A stretch of 64,000 nucleotides of DNA from Rothia aerolata (GTDB lineage Bacteria > Actinomycetota > Actinomycetes > Actinomycetales > Micrococcaceae), in contig NZ_BMDC01000003.1 in the NCBI RefSeq assembly GCF_014635585.1, positions 271,299 through 335,298 of the forward strand. The letters run 5' to 3'. The position numbers were made by a program, and so were the translations under genes. Within the stretch, counting starts at the first letter, position 1. Each line of letters starts with the position of its first letter. The notes beneath the pieces are model-generated. The model had not been told where the DNA came from. It did no database searches and worked only from the letters and a program-made list of their open reading frames with translations. Positions 31,828 to 40,640 of the stretch are shown here, piece by piece.

Positions 31828-31897
31828 TCAAGATTTGATTGACATATAATAATCAATTGGTTTTGCTCACACTTGCGTTCTAAATAAGGGGAAATAC

Positions 31898-33379
31898 GTG
31901 GAACACCTGCTCAGTGTCAAGGGGGTCACGAAGAAGCACGAACATCTGCGTGCGCTCAAAGGTGTAGACCTAGAGGTTGGCCGCGGCGAAGTTCTGGGGC
32001 TGCTGGGGGAAAACGGTGCGGGAAAATCTACCCTGCTCTCGATTCTGGGCGGCTGGGACACACCGGATTCTGGCAGCATGGTTTTGGCGGGGGAGGAGTA
32101 CAACCCCCGCAGTTCCGAAGAAGCCATGGTCTGTGGAGTGGGCTCAATTCGGCAGAAGTTTAAGGTTGATCCTGAACTCACCGTTGCCCAGGCAATTTTT
32201 CGCTCGGTAAGCCGCCCGATGACTGAAGAGCAGCAGGTAGAACGGGCTGCACAGCTACTGGCTGAAGCCGGTGTTGATGTTAAGGCTGAGGCTATGATGG
32301 GCTCTCTGTTGCGGGCTGAACAGGCGCTGGTTGAAGTGGTGCGCATGGTGGCTGAGGAAACCCAGCTGGTGCTCATCGACGAGGTCGCAGCGACTTTCAA
32401 CGACTATGAAATTTTCCAGTTTCACGAGGTAACCCGCCGTCTGGTAGCAGAGGGCCGCTCGGTTATCTTTATTACCCACAGACTCGATGAGATTCGTGCG
32501 CTGGCGGACCGCGCCGTCATTCTGGACGACGGCAGCATCAACCACGAAATCACCCCCGGCCGTATGACCTCAGCGGAGATCGCCTTCAAGATGTTCCGGC
32601 GCGATATCAGCATGGGCAACCGACCCGAGGAATTCAGCAGCGGTAACGAAAAGCTAGAGGTTGCGGGGCTTACCTCGGCCAACGGTTTTCTCAAGAAGGT
32701 GAGTTTTAGCGTTGATCGTGGCGAAATTTTTGGCCTGACCGGTCTGCGGCGCTCGGGTATCAACGAGGTTGCCTCCGCCCTGGTTGGCGTGCAGCCTGCC
32801 ACCTATGAGACTCTTCGGGTCAAGGGGGAGGACGTTACGATCACCAGCCCCGAAGACGCCGTGAAGCACGGCATCGGCTACCTATCGGATAATGACGACG
32901 AGCTGGGGCTGGCCAGCGAGCGTTCCATTGCCAAGACCCTTCTGGAATCATTGGGTGTTGACCCGGGCGAGGGTGATTTTCTGCGCGAGGTCTCCGCTTT
33001 GCGCGAGGTAGCCGAGCAGGTGCAGCGGCTGCGCATCAAAACCACCAATATCCAGGGGGAGGTGGGCAAGCTCTCCGGCGGTGACCAGCAGAAAGTGGCG
33101 CTGGAACGCTGGATTACCTCTGACTGCGAGATTCTGATTCTCAACCACCCCACCCGCGGTATCGATATCAACGCTAAGAGCGAGATTTATAAGATGCTCA
33201 AGGAGCTAACCGATAAAGGCACCTCAATTATTATGATTAGCTCTGATATGACCGAACTGATAGAGCTCTGCCACCGTATTGGGGTGATGCGCAACGGTGA
33301 GATGGTCTCGATTCAGCGCAATGACGAGGCGAGTGAAGATACCCTGATGATGGCGGCTATCGGTGAGGAAGTGCTCTAG
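31898..33379 (+). CDS. Double ABC ATPase of the sugar/nucleoside import type, orphan
   Basis: 493 residues with two ATPase halves, like RbsA/MglA. Half 1 (residues 1-235) has a normal Walker A GENGAGKST (37-45) and Walker B VLIDE (158-162), but its signature is degraded to LLRAEQA. Half 2 (from about 252) has the normal signature LSGGDQ (392-397), but its Walker A position reads TGLRRSGI and its Walker B is LNHPTRG, with Asn416 and His417 replacing Asp-Glu. Only the composite site of half-1 Walker motifs plus half-2 signature can hydrolyse ATP. No permease or binding protein gene is near, which is unusual. GTG start with AGGGGAAA upstream. Cargo unknown. Confidence 0.85.
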   Translation: MEHLLSVKGVTKKHEHLRALKGVDLEVGRGEVLGLLGENGAGKSTLLSILGGWDTPDSGSMVLAGEEYNPRSSEEAMVCGVGSIRQKFKVDPELTVAQAIFRSVSRPMTEEQQVERAAQLLAEAGVDVKAEAMMGSLLRAEQALVEVVRMVAEETQLVLIDEVAATFNDYEIFQFHEVTRRLVAEGRSVIFITHRLDEIRALADRAVILDDGSINHEITPGRMTSAEIAFKMFRRDISMGNRPEEFSSGNEKLEVAGLTSANGFLKKVSFSVDRGEIFGLTGLRRSGINEVASALVGVQPATYETLRVKGEDVTITSPEDAVKHGIGYLSDNDDELGLASERSIAKTLLESLGVDPGEGDFLREVSALREVAEQVQRLRIKTTNIQGEVGKLSGGDQQKVALERWITSDCEILILNHPTRGIDINAKSEIYKMLKELTDKGTSIIMISSDMTELIELCHRIGVMRNGEMVSIQRNDEASEDTLMMAAIGEEVL

Positions 33380-33414
33380 CCTGTATCAGGGGAGTCTCAA
33401 ACAAGAACCTATAT

Positions 33415-33458
33415 AAGAAGGGGAGCCCGCTCAGCTTTGAGCGGGCTCCCCTTCTTTG
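33415..33458. terminator. Bidirectional terminator
   Basis: 19-bp perfect stem (33415-33433 with 33438-33456) with GGGGAGCCCGCTCA, A-run on one side and T-run on the other, between the convergent ABC ATPase and roadblock genes. Confidence 0.92.
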
Positions 33459-33474
33459 TATGCCGGTCTATCTC

Positions 33475-33843
33475 TTAGAGAGAGATGCGGGAGGCAATGG
33501 CGTTGAGCTTGTGGCGGGCCAGTGCTAGGTTAGCGGTGTTGCGATCCAGAACCAGGTAGACGAACAGACCCGAGGTATCAGAGGTGTTCAGAACGTTGAC
33601 CAGGTGGTACTGGGTGTTGAGGGTAATCATGATGTCTTCGATGTTGCCATCGAGGCCAAGATCAGACATGGTCTTCAGCTTGGCGCGCACCACGTTAGAG
33701 TTACCGGCTGCTGCAACGGTCAGGTCGAAACCGGGGTTACCACCGGAAGCCAGAGCCATACCGGAGGAAATATCAACAAGTGCCGCCCCTGAGGCACCTT
33801 CGATAGTGAGCAGTTCCTGGATTGAGTTATCGAGAGAAGACAT
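33475..33843 (-). CDS. Roadblock/LC7 domain protein
   Basis: 122 residues covering a single roadblock/LC7 domain: SIQELLTIEGASGAALVDIS at the start and NTQYHLVNVLNTSDTSGLFV in the middle. Prokaryotic roadblock proteins often act with small MglA-like GTPases as activating partners, but no such GTPase, histidine kinase-like or DUF742 partner gene of the actinobacterial conservon type is nearby, so this is an orphan. ATG with AAGGGAGACTCC upstream. A weak TATTAT element lies in the promoter region near 33920. Confidence 0.85.
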   Translation of the reverse strand: MSSLDNSIQELLTIEGASGAALVDISSGMALASGGNPGFDLTVAAAGNSNVVRAKLKTMSDLGLDGNIEDIMITLNTQYHLVNVLNTSDTSGLFVYLVLDRNTANLALARHKLNAIASRISL

Positions 33844-34107
33844 AAAGGAGTCTCCCTTTCATGCTGAGTGAATTAAGTGTGTAGACTGCCCGAGTGGGCG
33901 CCCATGCGAACACACTTATAATACTCTGTGGGGCGCGGTTTCTAGCGGTTTTAAGGCGGTGTCGGGCAAGCACTCATGGGTTCAAAAGGGCAGAAATGAC
34001 CCTTAGACCTAAAGCAAGCTCACATAAGCAACGCTTTCCTTAAAAACTGTCAGATAAGTTTTCGGCGTAAAATATACATAAAGCGAGTCGGAGGGAGGAA
34101 ATTCATT

Positions 34108-34596
34108 ATGCGACTGACTGCTTTCTCCGATGTTTCTCTGCGCATCATGATGCTTCTAGCCGGTGCTGAGGGAGAAAAACTCTCCACCCAGACCATTGCC
34201 AACGGCGTGGGTACCCCCTATAACCACGTGGCGAAATCTGTAGCCTTCTTGGCCAACCACGGTTGGGTGAGTGCCAGCCGGGGCCGTTTTGGCGGTGTCT
34301 GCCTGTCTGAGGCGGGTTCGGCGGCAACCGTGGGGCAGGTGCTGCGCGCGACCGAAGGTGATATTCCCATGGTGGAGTGCGAAAGCCACGAGGGCTCCTG
34401 CCCGCTGGATCAGAGCTGTAGGCTCAAGGGTGCCCTGGCCAAGGCCCGCGAGGCTTTCTTTGCGGTGCTGGATCCCGTGGTGATTTCAGAACTTCCGAGC
34501 CAGCGTCAGATGGGGCCGGTTTTCGTGGAGCTGGGCCTGGGGCCGCTGGCTCAGACCAAGAAGCTGGAGCACGCGCAGAAACTTCCGCAGTCGTAA
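34108..34596 (+). CDS. nsrR: Rrf2-family nitric oxide regulator NsrR
   Basis: 162 residues. N-terminal winged helix (MRLTAFSDVSLRIMMLLAGA) and recognition region GTPYNHVAKSVAFLANHGW, then the Fe-S ligands VECESHEGSCPLDQSCRLKG with three cysteines, the pattern of NsrR. The [4Fe-4S] cluster senses NO and releases repression. The next gene is the NO-detoxifying flavohaemoglobin, the classical target. ATG with GGAGGGAGG upstream. A family A hairpin separates the two genes, so hmp has its own promoter. Confidence 0.93.
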   Translation: MRLTAFSDVSLRIMMLLAGAEGEKLSTQTIANGVGTPYNHVAKSVAFLANHGWVSASRGRFGGVCLSEAGSAATVGQVLRATEGDIPMVECESHEGSCPLDQSCRLKGALAKAREAFFAVLDPVVISELPSQRQMGPVFVELGLGPLAQTKKLEHAQKLPQS

Positions 34597-34631
34597 AAGA
34601 CTGGGTGGGCTTGTTTGAATGGGCGTAAAGA

Positions 34632-34758
34632 CAGCTCGAGCGCACCTGGCCAACTGGCATCGGGATGAAGCGACACGGGTGCGAGCTTGCGAGCACTCAG
34701 GAGTGAGCGGAATCGCGAAGCGTGCGTTTAAGGGAGGTTGGCCAGTGTGCTCGGGCTG
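34632..34758. repeat. Family A hairpin, long form, copy A2
   Basis: Arms 34632-34654 and 34737-34758 pair with two G-U pairs and one bulged base; the loop is 82 nt. Read on the minus strand the loop starts CTCCCTTAAACG and ends CCCGATGCCA like the short copies, with about 55 extra bases between. The copy at 52392 has the same 82-nt loop. It lies between nsrR and hmp. Confidence 0.85.
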
Positions 34759-34833
34759 GATAGACCATTTCTGAGCAAGTATTGGACAAGTGAGTTTTCC
34801 CTCGTGGGGGCACGAGTTGTGCCCACTGTAACT

Positions 34834-34858
34834 AAATCTGCATTGAATATGCTAGTTT
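34834..34858. promoter_or_regulatory. Candidate NsrR operator of hmp
   Basis: AAATCTGCAT and ATGCTAGTTT form an interrupted dyad separated by TGAAT, with 7 of 10 symmetric positions, 43 bp upstream of the hmp ATG. The length and AT-rich ends resemble known NsrR sites; the assignment rests on position. Confidence 0.45.
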
Positions 34859-34900
34859 TGTTAGTGGTTTTAGAAACAACCTGTCTCTAAGGAGCACCCT

Positions 34901-36091
34901 ATGCTTTCCGAAAAGTCCCGCCCCATTGTTGAGGCAACCGCTCCCGTCGTCGCCGAGCGCATGCCCTTCATTACTCCTGAGTTCTACAAGCGAATGTTTG
35001 CTGCCCGCCCCGACCTCATGGACGGCATGTTCTCTCGATCATCGCAGCTCGAGGGAACCCAGCCCCAGGCTCTGGCAAACTCCATCGTTATTTTCGCAAC
35101 CTATATTCTGGCCAACCCCGATAAGTACCCCGATGAGGTGCTCTCCCGCGTAGCCCACAAGCACGCTTCCCTGGGTTTGCAGGAAGATGAATACCCCACC
35201 GTCTACAAGTACCTCTTCGAGGCAATCGCCGCTGACCTGGGCGATGCTGCCACCGAGGAAGTCGTTGAAGCCTGGACCGAGGTCTACTGGCTCATGGCAG
35301 ATGCCCTCATCAAGATTGAGAAGGGCCTCTACGCCTCCCAGGCCAACGACGTCATGCACGCTCCCTTCACCCTGGTTGACCGCAAGGAGACCGGTAACGA
35401 AACCGTCGTCCTCACCTTTGAGGCGGCCGACGACACCGCTCTGACCGAAGCGAAGGCCGGCCAGTACGTCTCCATTATCACCGAGGCAGAAGACGGCCTG
35501 CGCCAGCCCCGCCAGTACACCCTGCTCCCCTCGGGCCCCAAGCAGCGCCGGGTTGCTATCAAGCTCGACCACGAGGGCGAGATGACAAAGCGCCACCACC
35601 AGCTGGCCCTGGGCGACGTCGTCGAAATCTCTAACCCCTACGGTGACATTACCCTGGGCGGTTTCGGCGACGACGGTTCCGGCCCCCTCTACCTCTTCTC
35701 TGCGGGTATCGGTGTGACCCCCATGGTGGCTTTCCTCTCTGAGCTGGCTGAGCAGGGCTCAACCCGCGAGGTTGTGGTGGTTCATGCTGACCGCTCGGCT
35801 GATTCCTGGCCCCTGCGCGAGGAAATGAGCGAGCTGGTAGAGAAGCTACCCAATGCCAAGCTGGTGAGCTTCTTCTCTGCCGGCGGTGGCGACTTCGAGG
35901 GCCGGGTGGATGTCTCCAAGCTTAGCGTTCCCTCCAATGCTGCGGCCTACCTCTGCGGCCCCTTAGACTTCATGAAGAACGTGCGGTCTCAGCTGGTGGG
36001 CGCGGGTGTGCCCGGCTTCCAGGTACAGTACGAAATCTTCGGCCCCGACCAGTGGATGCTGCGCGATACAGCGCGTGCTGAGAACAAGTAG
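34901..36091 (+). CDS. hmp: Flavohaemoglobin, nitric oxide dioxygenase
   Basis: 396 residues. Globin domain (about 1-140) with the proximal haem His88 in RVAHKHASLG, an FAD domain with RQPRQYTLLPSGP (about 207) and an NAD domain with FSAGIGVTPMVAFLSEL. It oxidises NO to nitrate with NAD(P)H and O2. ATG with AAGGAGC eight bases upstream. Preceded by nsrR and a candidate NsrR dyad, which fits NO-induced expression. Confidence 0.96.
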   Translation: MLSEKSRPIVEATAPVVAERMPFITPEFYKRMFAARPDLMDGMFSRSSQLEGTQPQALANSIVIFATYILANPDKYPDEVLSRVAHKHASLGLQEDEYPTVYKYLFEAIAADLGDAATEEVVEAWTEVYWLMADALIKIEKGLYASQANDVMHAPFTLVDRKETGNETVVLTFEAADDTALTEAKAGQYVSIITEAEDGLRQPRQYTLLPSGPKQRRVAIKLDHEGEMTKRHHQLALGDVVEISNPYGDITLGGFGDDGSGPLYLFSAGIGVTPMVAFLSELAEQGSTREVVVVHADRSADSWPLREEMSELVEKLPNAKLVSFFSAGGGDFEGRVDVSKLSVPSNAAAYLCGPLDFMKNVRSQLVGAGVPGFQVQYEIFGPDQWMLRDTARAENK

Positions 36092-36175
36092 GTTCAATCC
36101 GAGGACGCCGCCGGGGCGGGTTTTCTGCCTCGGTGCGGGTTTTCGGTACACCTGAATTTCTATTTGTAGAAGTTT

Positions 36176-36235
36176 GGTACACATGGGGAGCGCCAGTACA
36201 CATCTATTTGTGTACTGGCGCTCTGAATGTGTACC
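36176..36235. repeat. 60-bp palindrome of the GGTACAC family, third copy
   Basis: Same 60-bp plan as 28919-28978: GGTACAC end, 13-nt middle (here ATGGGGAGCGCCA), GTACACATCT centre half, mirrored on the right. The middle is unrelated to that of the other copies but matches its own opposite arm at 10 of 13 positions. A further GGTACACCTG lies just upstream, and TTTTCGG/CCGAAAA flank the whole. Located between hmp and the DUF1648 gene. Confidence 0.85.
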
Positions 36236-36314
36236 GACCGAAAATACAGGCCCCCCGTGCGAGATAGGGGGGTGCGGTAAACTGGTCAAAACCCTTCTGA
36301 CACAAGGATGTGCC

Positions 36315-36914
36315 ATGACCGAGAACCACAAACGCTACCTGACCGAAGCCGAGCTTGAAGAAATCAGGCAGAACCGGTCTGCCAACCGCTGGCAAGCCAA
36401 GGAGCCCACTAACAGGCAGCAGCGCCCGCAACCTGAGCCAGCGGCGTCCTCCACCCGAATTCTGCTCGCAATCGGCTGGACCATTCTGGTGCTGGGCAGT
36501 ATCTACGCGATTGCAAGCTGGTTGCGCCTGCCCGAGCAAGTACCGGTGCACTTCGGCCCCAACGGCGAGCCCGATGCCTGGGGCTCAAAATACGAATCAA
36601 TCATTGGCCTGGCGGTTTTGCTTCCAAGCACTGTGCTCTGCCTGGTTCTAGCGCGGTTCCCCAAAATTCATAACGTGCCCTTTAACTATGAGACCAATGA
36701 GCAATGGCAGCGTTTCTACACCCTCAGTGCCAACCTCTGCGCCTGGCTAGGTATTGGAATGGCCCTTTTCATTCCCGAAATCGCCTGGGCAACCGCGCAC
36801 CCGGCGACCCTGCCCTGGCTCTTCTGGATACCCCTGGCCATCTGCATTCTGCCCCTCTTCTTCTACTTTCCCGCCATGGTAAAACTTCGCAAAAGAAAAC
36901 TCGCCCGAAAGTAG
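36315..36914 (+). CDS. DUF1648 membrane protein
   Basis: 199 residues. A charged N-terminal region of about 50 residues is followed by four or five membrane spans, with the DUF1648 motif VPVHFGPNGEPDAWGSKYES (about residues 76-95). This domain is found in SdpI-type immunity proteins and in many membrane proteins of unknown role. ATG at 36315 with ACAAGGA eight bases upstream; an in-frame upstream extension would run into the palindrome and is rejected. Followed 18 bp later by the TauE gene. Confidence 0.78.
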   Translation: MTENHKRYLTEAELEEIRQNRSANRWQAKEPTNRQQRPQPEPAASSTRILLAIGWTILVLGSIYAIASWLRLPEQVPVHFGPNGEPDAWGSKYESIIGLAVLLPSTVLCLVLARFPKIHNVPFNYETNEQWQRFYTLSANLCAWLGIGMALFIPEIAWATAHPATLPWLFWIPLAICILPLFFYFPAMVKLRKRKLARK

Positions 36915-36932
36915 GCGGGTTACTATCGGAGC

Positions 36933-37727
36933 ATGACCTTAGACCCCACCCTGATTTGGCAGGCGCTCGCTATTATCGCCGCAGGGTTCGGAGCCGGCTT
37001 CATTAACGTGATCGTTGGCTCCGGCACCCTGATTACCTTTCCCGTTTTGCTCTGGTTTGGACTACCTGCCCTCACCGCCAACATGTCATCGAACCTGGGA
37101 CTGGTGGCCGGAAATTTCAGCGGGGTGTGGGGCTATCGCAAAGAGATCGCGGCTAACTCTGCCATCGCCCGCAAACTGGTGCTGGCATCAGCGATTGGCG
37201 GAATTATTGGTGCCGCCCTGCTGCTGACCCTGCCCTCTTCGGTCTTTGACGTGGCGGTTCCCGCCCTGATTGCGCTGGGAGTGCTCATGGTGGCGCTTGC
37301 CCCGCTGGTGCAAAAACGAACAGCGGCTAAGCTCCGCGCAACAGGTAGTCGCCCCAATACTCAACAGATGTCTCGGCCAGCGCTGACCTTTATCATCGTG
37401 CTCCTGCTGGGCATCTACGGGGGCTACTTTGGCGCTGCCCAGGGCGTTCTGCTGGTGGGCTTTCTGGGAATGCTACTCACGATCTCCCTCCAATCGCTGA
37501 ACGCTCTGAAGAACCTGCTGGCGGCCGTGGTGAATGTGCTGTCAGCGGCTATCTTCACCGTCTTCGCCTTCAACCAAATCAACTGGTGGGTGGTTCTCGC
37601 TATAGCTTGTGGCGCCATGCTGGGTGGTATTGCCGGGGCTAAGGTAGGACGACGCTTGCCGCCGAGCGTGCTGCGGGTGGTCATTATCGTGGTGGGGTTG
37701 GTTGCTCTGCTGAACATGCTGTTTTAG
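36933..37727 (+). CDS. TauE/SafE family membrane exporter
   Basis: 264 residues, about eight membrane spans, in two inverted halves. AAGFGAGFINVIVGSGTLIT at the N-terminus and LLLGIYGGYFGAAQGVLLVG (about residues 156-175) are the paired family repeats. Members move sulfite, sulfoacetate or other anions. Substrate unknown. Followed by a family A hairpin shared with the convergent manB. Confidence 0.88.
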   Translation: MTLDPTLIWQALAIIAAGFGAGFINVIVGSGTLITFPVLLWFGLPALTANMSSNLGLVAGNFSGVWGYRKEIAANSAIARKLVLASAIGGIIGAALLLTLPSSVFDVAVPALIALGVLMVALAPLVQKRTAAKLRATGSRPNTQQMSRPALTFIIVLLLGIYGGYFGAAQGVLLVGFLGMLLTISLQSLNALKNLLAAVVNVLSAAIFTVFAFNQINWWVVLAIACGAMLGGIAGAKVGRRLPPSVLRVVIIVVGLVALLNMLF

Positions 37728-37744
37728 CCACCAGACAACAAGGC

Positions 37745-37812
37745 CTGCAGGGCGCCCCTCGCCGACACCCTTAACGCCAGCCCCGAGCCAGTCGGCTCGG
37801 GGCGCCCTGCAG
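37745..37812. repeat. Family A hairpin, copy A3
   Basis: 22-nt arms (37745-37766, 37791-37812) pair except at two adjacent positions; the 24-nt loop is ACCCTTAACGCCAG plus CCCCGAGCCA. Stem sequence (CTGCAGGGCGCCCC outside) differs entirely from copy A1. Located between convergent TauE and manB genes. Confidence 0.9.
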
Positions 37813-37834
37813 ACGCGTTCTGTGCGAGAAACAA

Positions 37835-39238
37835 CTAGACCGCGCGCACCAGCTCCAGCACGCGGTCGCGCACGCGTTCCATGGTGGCGGTATCGGGAGC
37901 TTCCAGGTTCATGCGCAGGAAGGGCTCGGTGTTGGAGGGGCGCAGGTTCACCCACCAGCCCTCGGTCTTGTGCTCGAAGGTGGTGCCGTCCATCTCAGAG
38001 ACCTCAACCTCATCGCCGAAAGCGGCACGCACGCGCTCCACGGCGGCTGCCTTGTCTTCAAGCTCGGAGTTGATCTCGCCGGAAGAAGCGTAGGGGGAGT
38101 AGGCAGCGCCAATCTCAGACAGCGGGCGCTCGTCGGTGCCCAGCACCGCCAGCACGTGCATAGCTGCCAGCATGCCGGTGTCGGCGTTGAAGAAGTCCTT
38201 GAAGTAGTAGTGGGCGGAGTGCTCGCCACCGAAGACGCCGTTCTCTTCGGCCATCACTGCCTTGATGAAGGAGTGGCCCACGCGGGTCTTGATAGCGCGA
38301 CCGCCCTGGGCCTCGACCAGCTCGGGAACTGCCTTAGAGGTAATCAGGTTGTAGATAATGGTGGGTTCAGCGTTGCCCTCTGCCTTGGCGCGGGCAATCT
38401 CGCGCTCGGCAACAATGGCGGTAATGGCGGAGGGAGTTACCGGCTCACCCTTTTCATCGACCACGAAGCAGCGGTCGGCGTCGCCGTCAAAAGCCAGGCC
38501 CAGGTCGGCGCCGTGCTCCACCACTGCCTTCTGCAGGTCAACCAGGTTGGCAGGCTCCAGCGGGTTGGCGGGGTGGTTGGGGAAGGTGCCGTCTAGCTCA
38601 AAGTAGAGAGGTTCAATTTCCAGGGGCAGGCCGGGCAAAATGGAGTCGCCCAAAACGGCGGGGGTGGTCATGCCGCCCATGCCGTTACCGGCGTCTACAA
38701 CTACCTTGAGGGGGCGAATGTTTGAGAGGTCAACCAGCTTGCGCAGGTACTCGGCGTAGGCCTTGAGGAAGTCCTTTTCAGAGACGCTACCGCGGGTCTC
38801 TGCGGCGGGAATCTCACCGGAATCCAGGTACTTCTGCGCCAGATCGCGCACGTCAAAGAGGCCGGTCTCTGAAGAAATCGGCACGGCACCGGCCTTGGCC
38901 ATTTTCATGCCGTTGTACTCGGCGGGGTTGTGCGAGGCGGTGAAGGTAACACCGGCGGCATTTTCAACACCGCAGGCGAAGTAGAGCTCGTCGGTGGAAA
39001 TCAGGCCAATCTTGATAACGTTGGCGCCGCGTGCAGTTGCTCCCTCAGCAAAAGCATCGACAAATGAGGGGCCGGAGGGGCGCATATCAGAGCCCACCAG
39101 CACGTTCTGACCGGCCAGACCCAGCACGTCAACAAACGCAGCGGCGGTGGCGCGCACGGACTCTTCGGTAATGGTTTCGCCTACGATGCCGCGAACATCG
39201 TATGCCTTAAAAGATGCGGTTAAATCAATGGTGTTCAC
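37835..39238 (-). CDS. manB: Phosphomannomutase / phosphoglucomutase
   Basis: 467 residues of the alpha-D-phosphohexomutase family. The phosphoserine loop TASHNPAEYNGMKMAKAGA is around residue 100, the metal-binding DGDADRCFVVDEKGE loop around residue 255, and the sugar-binding GGEHSAHYYF around residue 340; RPSNTEPFLR at the C-terminus binds phosphate. It interconverts mannose-6-P and mannose-1-P for GDP-mannose and mannosylated wall glycans. GTG start. Divergent from manA, which makes its substrate. Confidence 0.95.
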   Translation of the reverse strand: MNTIDLTASFKAYDVRGIVGETITEESVRATAAAFVDVLGLAGQNVLVGSDMRPSGPSFVDAFAEGATARGANVIKIGLISTDELYFACGVENAAGVTFTASHNPAEYNGMKMAKAGAVPISSETGLFDVRDLAQKYLDSGEIPAAETRGSVSEKDFLKAYAEYLRKLVDLSNIRPLKVVVDAGNGMGGMTTPAVLGDSILPGLPLEIEPLYFELDGTFPNHPANPLEPANLVDLQKAVVEHGADLGLAFDGDADRCFVVDEKGEPVTPSAITAIVAEREIARAKAEGNAEPTIIYNLITSKAVPELVEAQGGRAIKTRVGHSFIKAVMAEENGVFGGEHSAHYYFKDFFNADTGMLAAMHVLAVLGTDERPLSEIGAAYSPYASSGEINSELEDKAAAVERVRAAFGDEVEVSEMDGTTFEHKTEGWWVNLRPSNTEPFLRMNLEAPDTATMERVRDRVLELVRAV

Positions 39239-39351
39239 AGTCCCCCAGTCTAACTGGCGCAGACAACATATTTTCTGATTTTGTTGAGCCTATGGCAATA
39301 AACACGCAGAACACCGAGCGTTTGTCGGTAAGTCTGTGGTTTTATAAAAGC

Positions 39352-40542
39352 ATGGGTGAACTTATTAAACTGAGTAATCAAATTCAGAATTACGCCTGGG
39401 GATCACACACCACGCTGGCTTCGATGCGGGGCCTTTCCGTGCCCAGCCAAAAGCCCGAGGCCGAAGTCTGGGTGGGTGCCCACCCCTCTGCTCCCTCGAC
39501 AGTTCACGCTTCTTCGGGGGATATTGCCCTAGACCGGCTGGTTGCAGAGTCCCCTGAACGGGTGCTGCCCGCCGGCCTGACTTCCTTCCCTTTTTTGTTT
39601 AAGATTCTGGCGATTGACGCCCCGCTCTCGATTCAGGTTCACCCCACAGACGCCCAGGCTGTAGCCGGTTTTGAGGCCGAGCAGGCCGCCGGCGTTGCGC
39701 TGGATTCACCGCACCGTAATTACAAGGATTCTTTCTCCAAGCCCGAGACTGTTATCGCCCTCTCCGAGATGAAAATCCTTACCGGTGTGCGCCCCGCCGA
39801 CGAGCTGGCGCAGCTGGCGCAGGGGTTGGAATTGGACTGGCTGAAGCCGCTACTGGGTGCAGGTTCTGCCCGCGAGCTGCTGGCGGCGATTATTCATATG
39901 GACGACGACGCCGCCGCGGCCGCCGTCGCGCAGACGGTCGCCCGCGCGTCGTCCTGGGCGGCTGCGCACCCCAGCGAGGCCTCAGCCCTCGACACCCTTC
40001 TTGCCCGAGCTGCTGACCTGGTGGCGCAGGTGGCTCAGAAACATCCGGGAGACCGCGGCCTGCTGGTGGCAGTGGTGATGAACCTGGTCTATCTGGCTCC
40101 CGGCGATTCCGCCTTTACCCCCGACGGTCAGGTACACGCTTACGTTTCGGGTACCGCCATTGAAATCATGAACCCCTCGGATAACGTGATGCGGGCGGGC
40201 CTAACCCCCAAACACATTGATACCGAGGAGCTCATAAAGATTCTGGGGGAGCAGCAGGCTGCTCCTGAGATTTTGCGGGCTGAACCCGATGATGCTTCGG
40301 TGAGCGTTTTTAGGCTCTGGGACGAGCGCATGAGCGTGACCAGGGTTTGCCTGAACGATGATTCTGTGGCTCTGACCCTGAGCGGGGTGGCGGCTGTGCT
40401 GGGCGTTTCAGGTTCTTTGACCTTCACCTCTGCTGAGACCTCGATTGCTATCGAGCCCACCGAGTCTCTGTTGCATATCGGTAGCGATACCGAGGTAGAG
40501 GTTTCGGGCAGCGGAGAGGCTTATATCGCCGCCTACGTGTAG
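39352..40542 (+). CDS. manA: Mannose-6-phosphate isomerase, class I
   Basis: About 396 residues from ATG at 39352 (MGELIKLSNQIQNYAWGSHT), which aligns with the family start; longer frames back to 39214 would overlap the manB promoter. Zinc-site and active-site blocks are LSIQVHPTDAQAVAGFEAEQ, then KPETVIALSEM and LAPGDSAFTPDGQVHAYVSG. It interconverts fructose-6-P and mannose-6-P. No good ribosome site is visible at 39352. Divergently arranged with manB. Confidence 0.93.
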   Translation: MGELIKLSNQIQNYAWGSHTTLASMRGLSVPSQKPEAEVWVGAHPSAPSTVHASSGDIALDRLVAESPERVLPAGLTSFPFLFKILAIDAPLSIQVHPTDAQAVAGFEAEQAAGVALDSPHRNYKDSFSKPETVIALSEMKILTGVRPADELAQLAQGLELDWLKPLLGAGSARELLAAIIHMDDDAAAAAVAQTVARASSWAAAHPSEASALDTLLARAADLVAQVAQKHPGDRGLLVAVVMNLVYLAPGDSAFTPDGQVHAYVSGTAIEIMNPSDNVMRAGLTPKHIDTEELIKILGEQQAAPEILRAEPDDASVSVFRLWDERMSVTRVCLNDDSVALTLSGVAAVLGVSGSLTFTSAETSIAIEPTESLLHIGSDTEVEVSGSGEAYIAAYV

Positions 40543-40567
40543 GGCGCTGCGGTAAGCACATCTCACT

Positions 40568-40625
40568 GGTGCAGAAAAGCGGTTTTCGGTTGCAAATATC
40601 AAACCGAAAACCACTTTTCTGCACC
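40568..40625. repeat. 58-bp intergenic hairpin
   Basis: 24-nt arms (40568-40591 and 40602-40625) pair with a single mismatch, around a 10-nt loop; it begins GGTGCAGAAAAG. The mismatch is A-C on this strand and G-U on the other. No U-run follows the right arm. Length 58 bp, like 27185-27242, with which it shares the GGTGCA/TGCACC ends. It follows manA by 25 bp. Confidence 0.85.
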
Positions 40626-40640
40626 ACTGACCTTGGGGGG

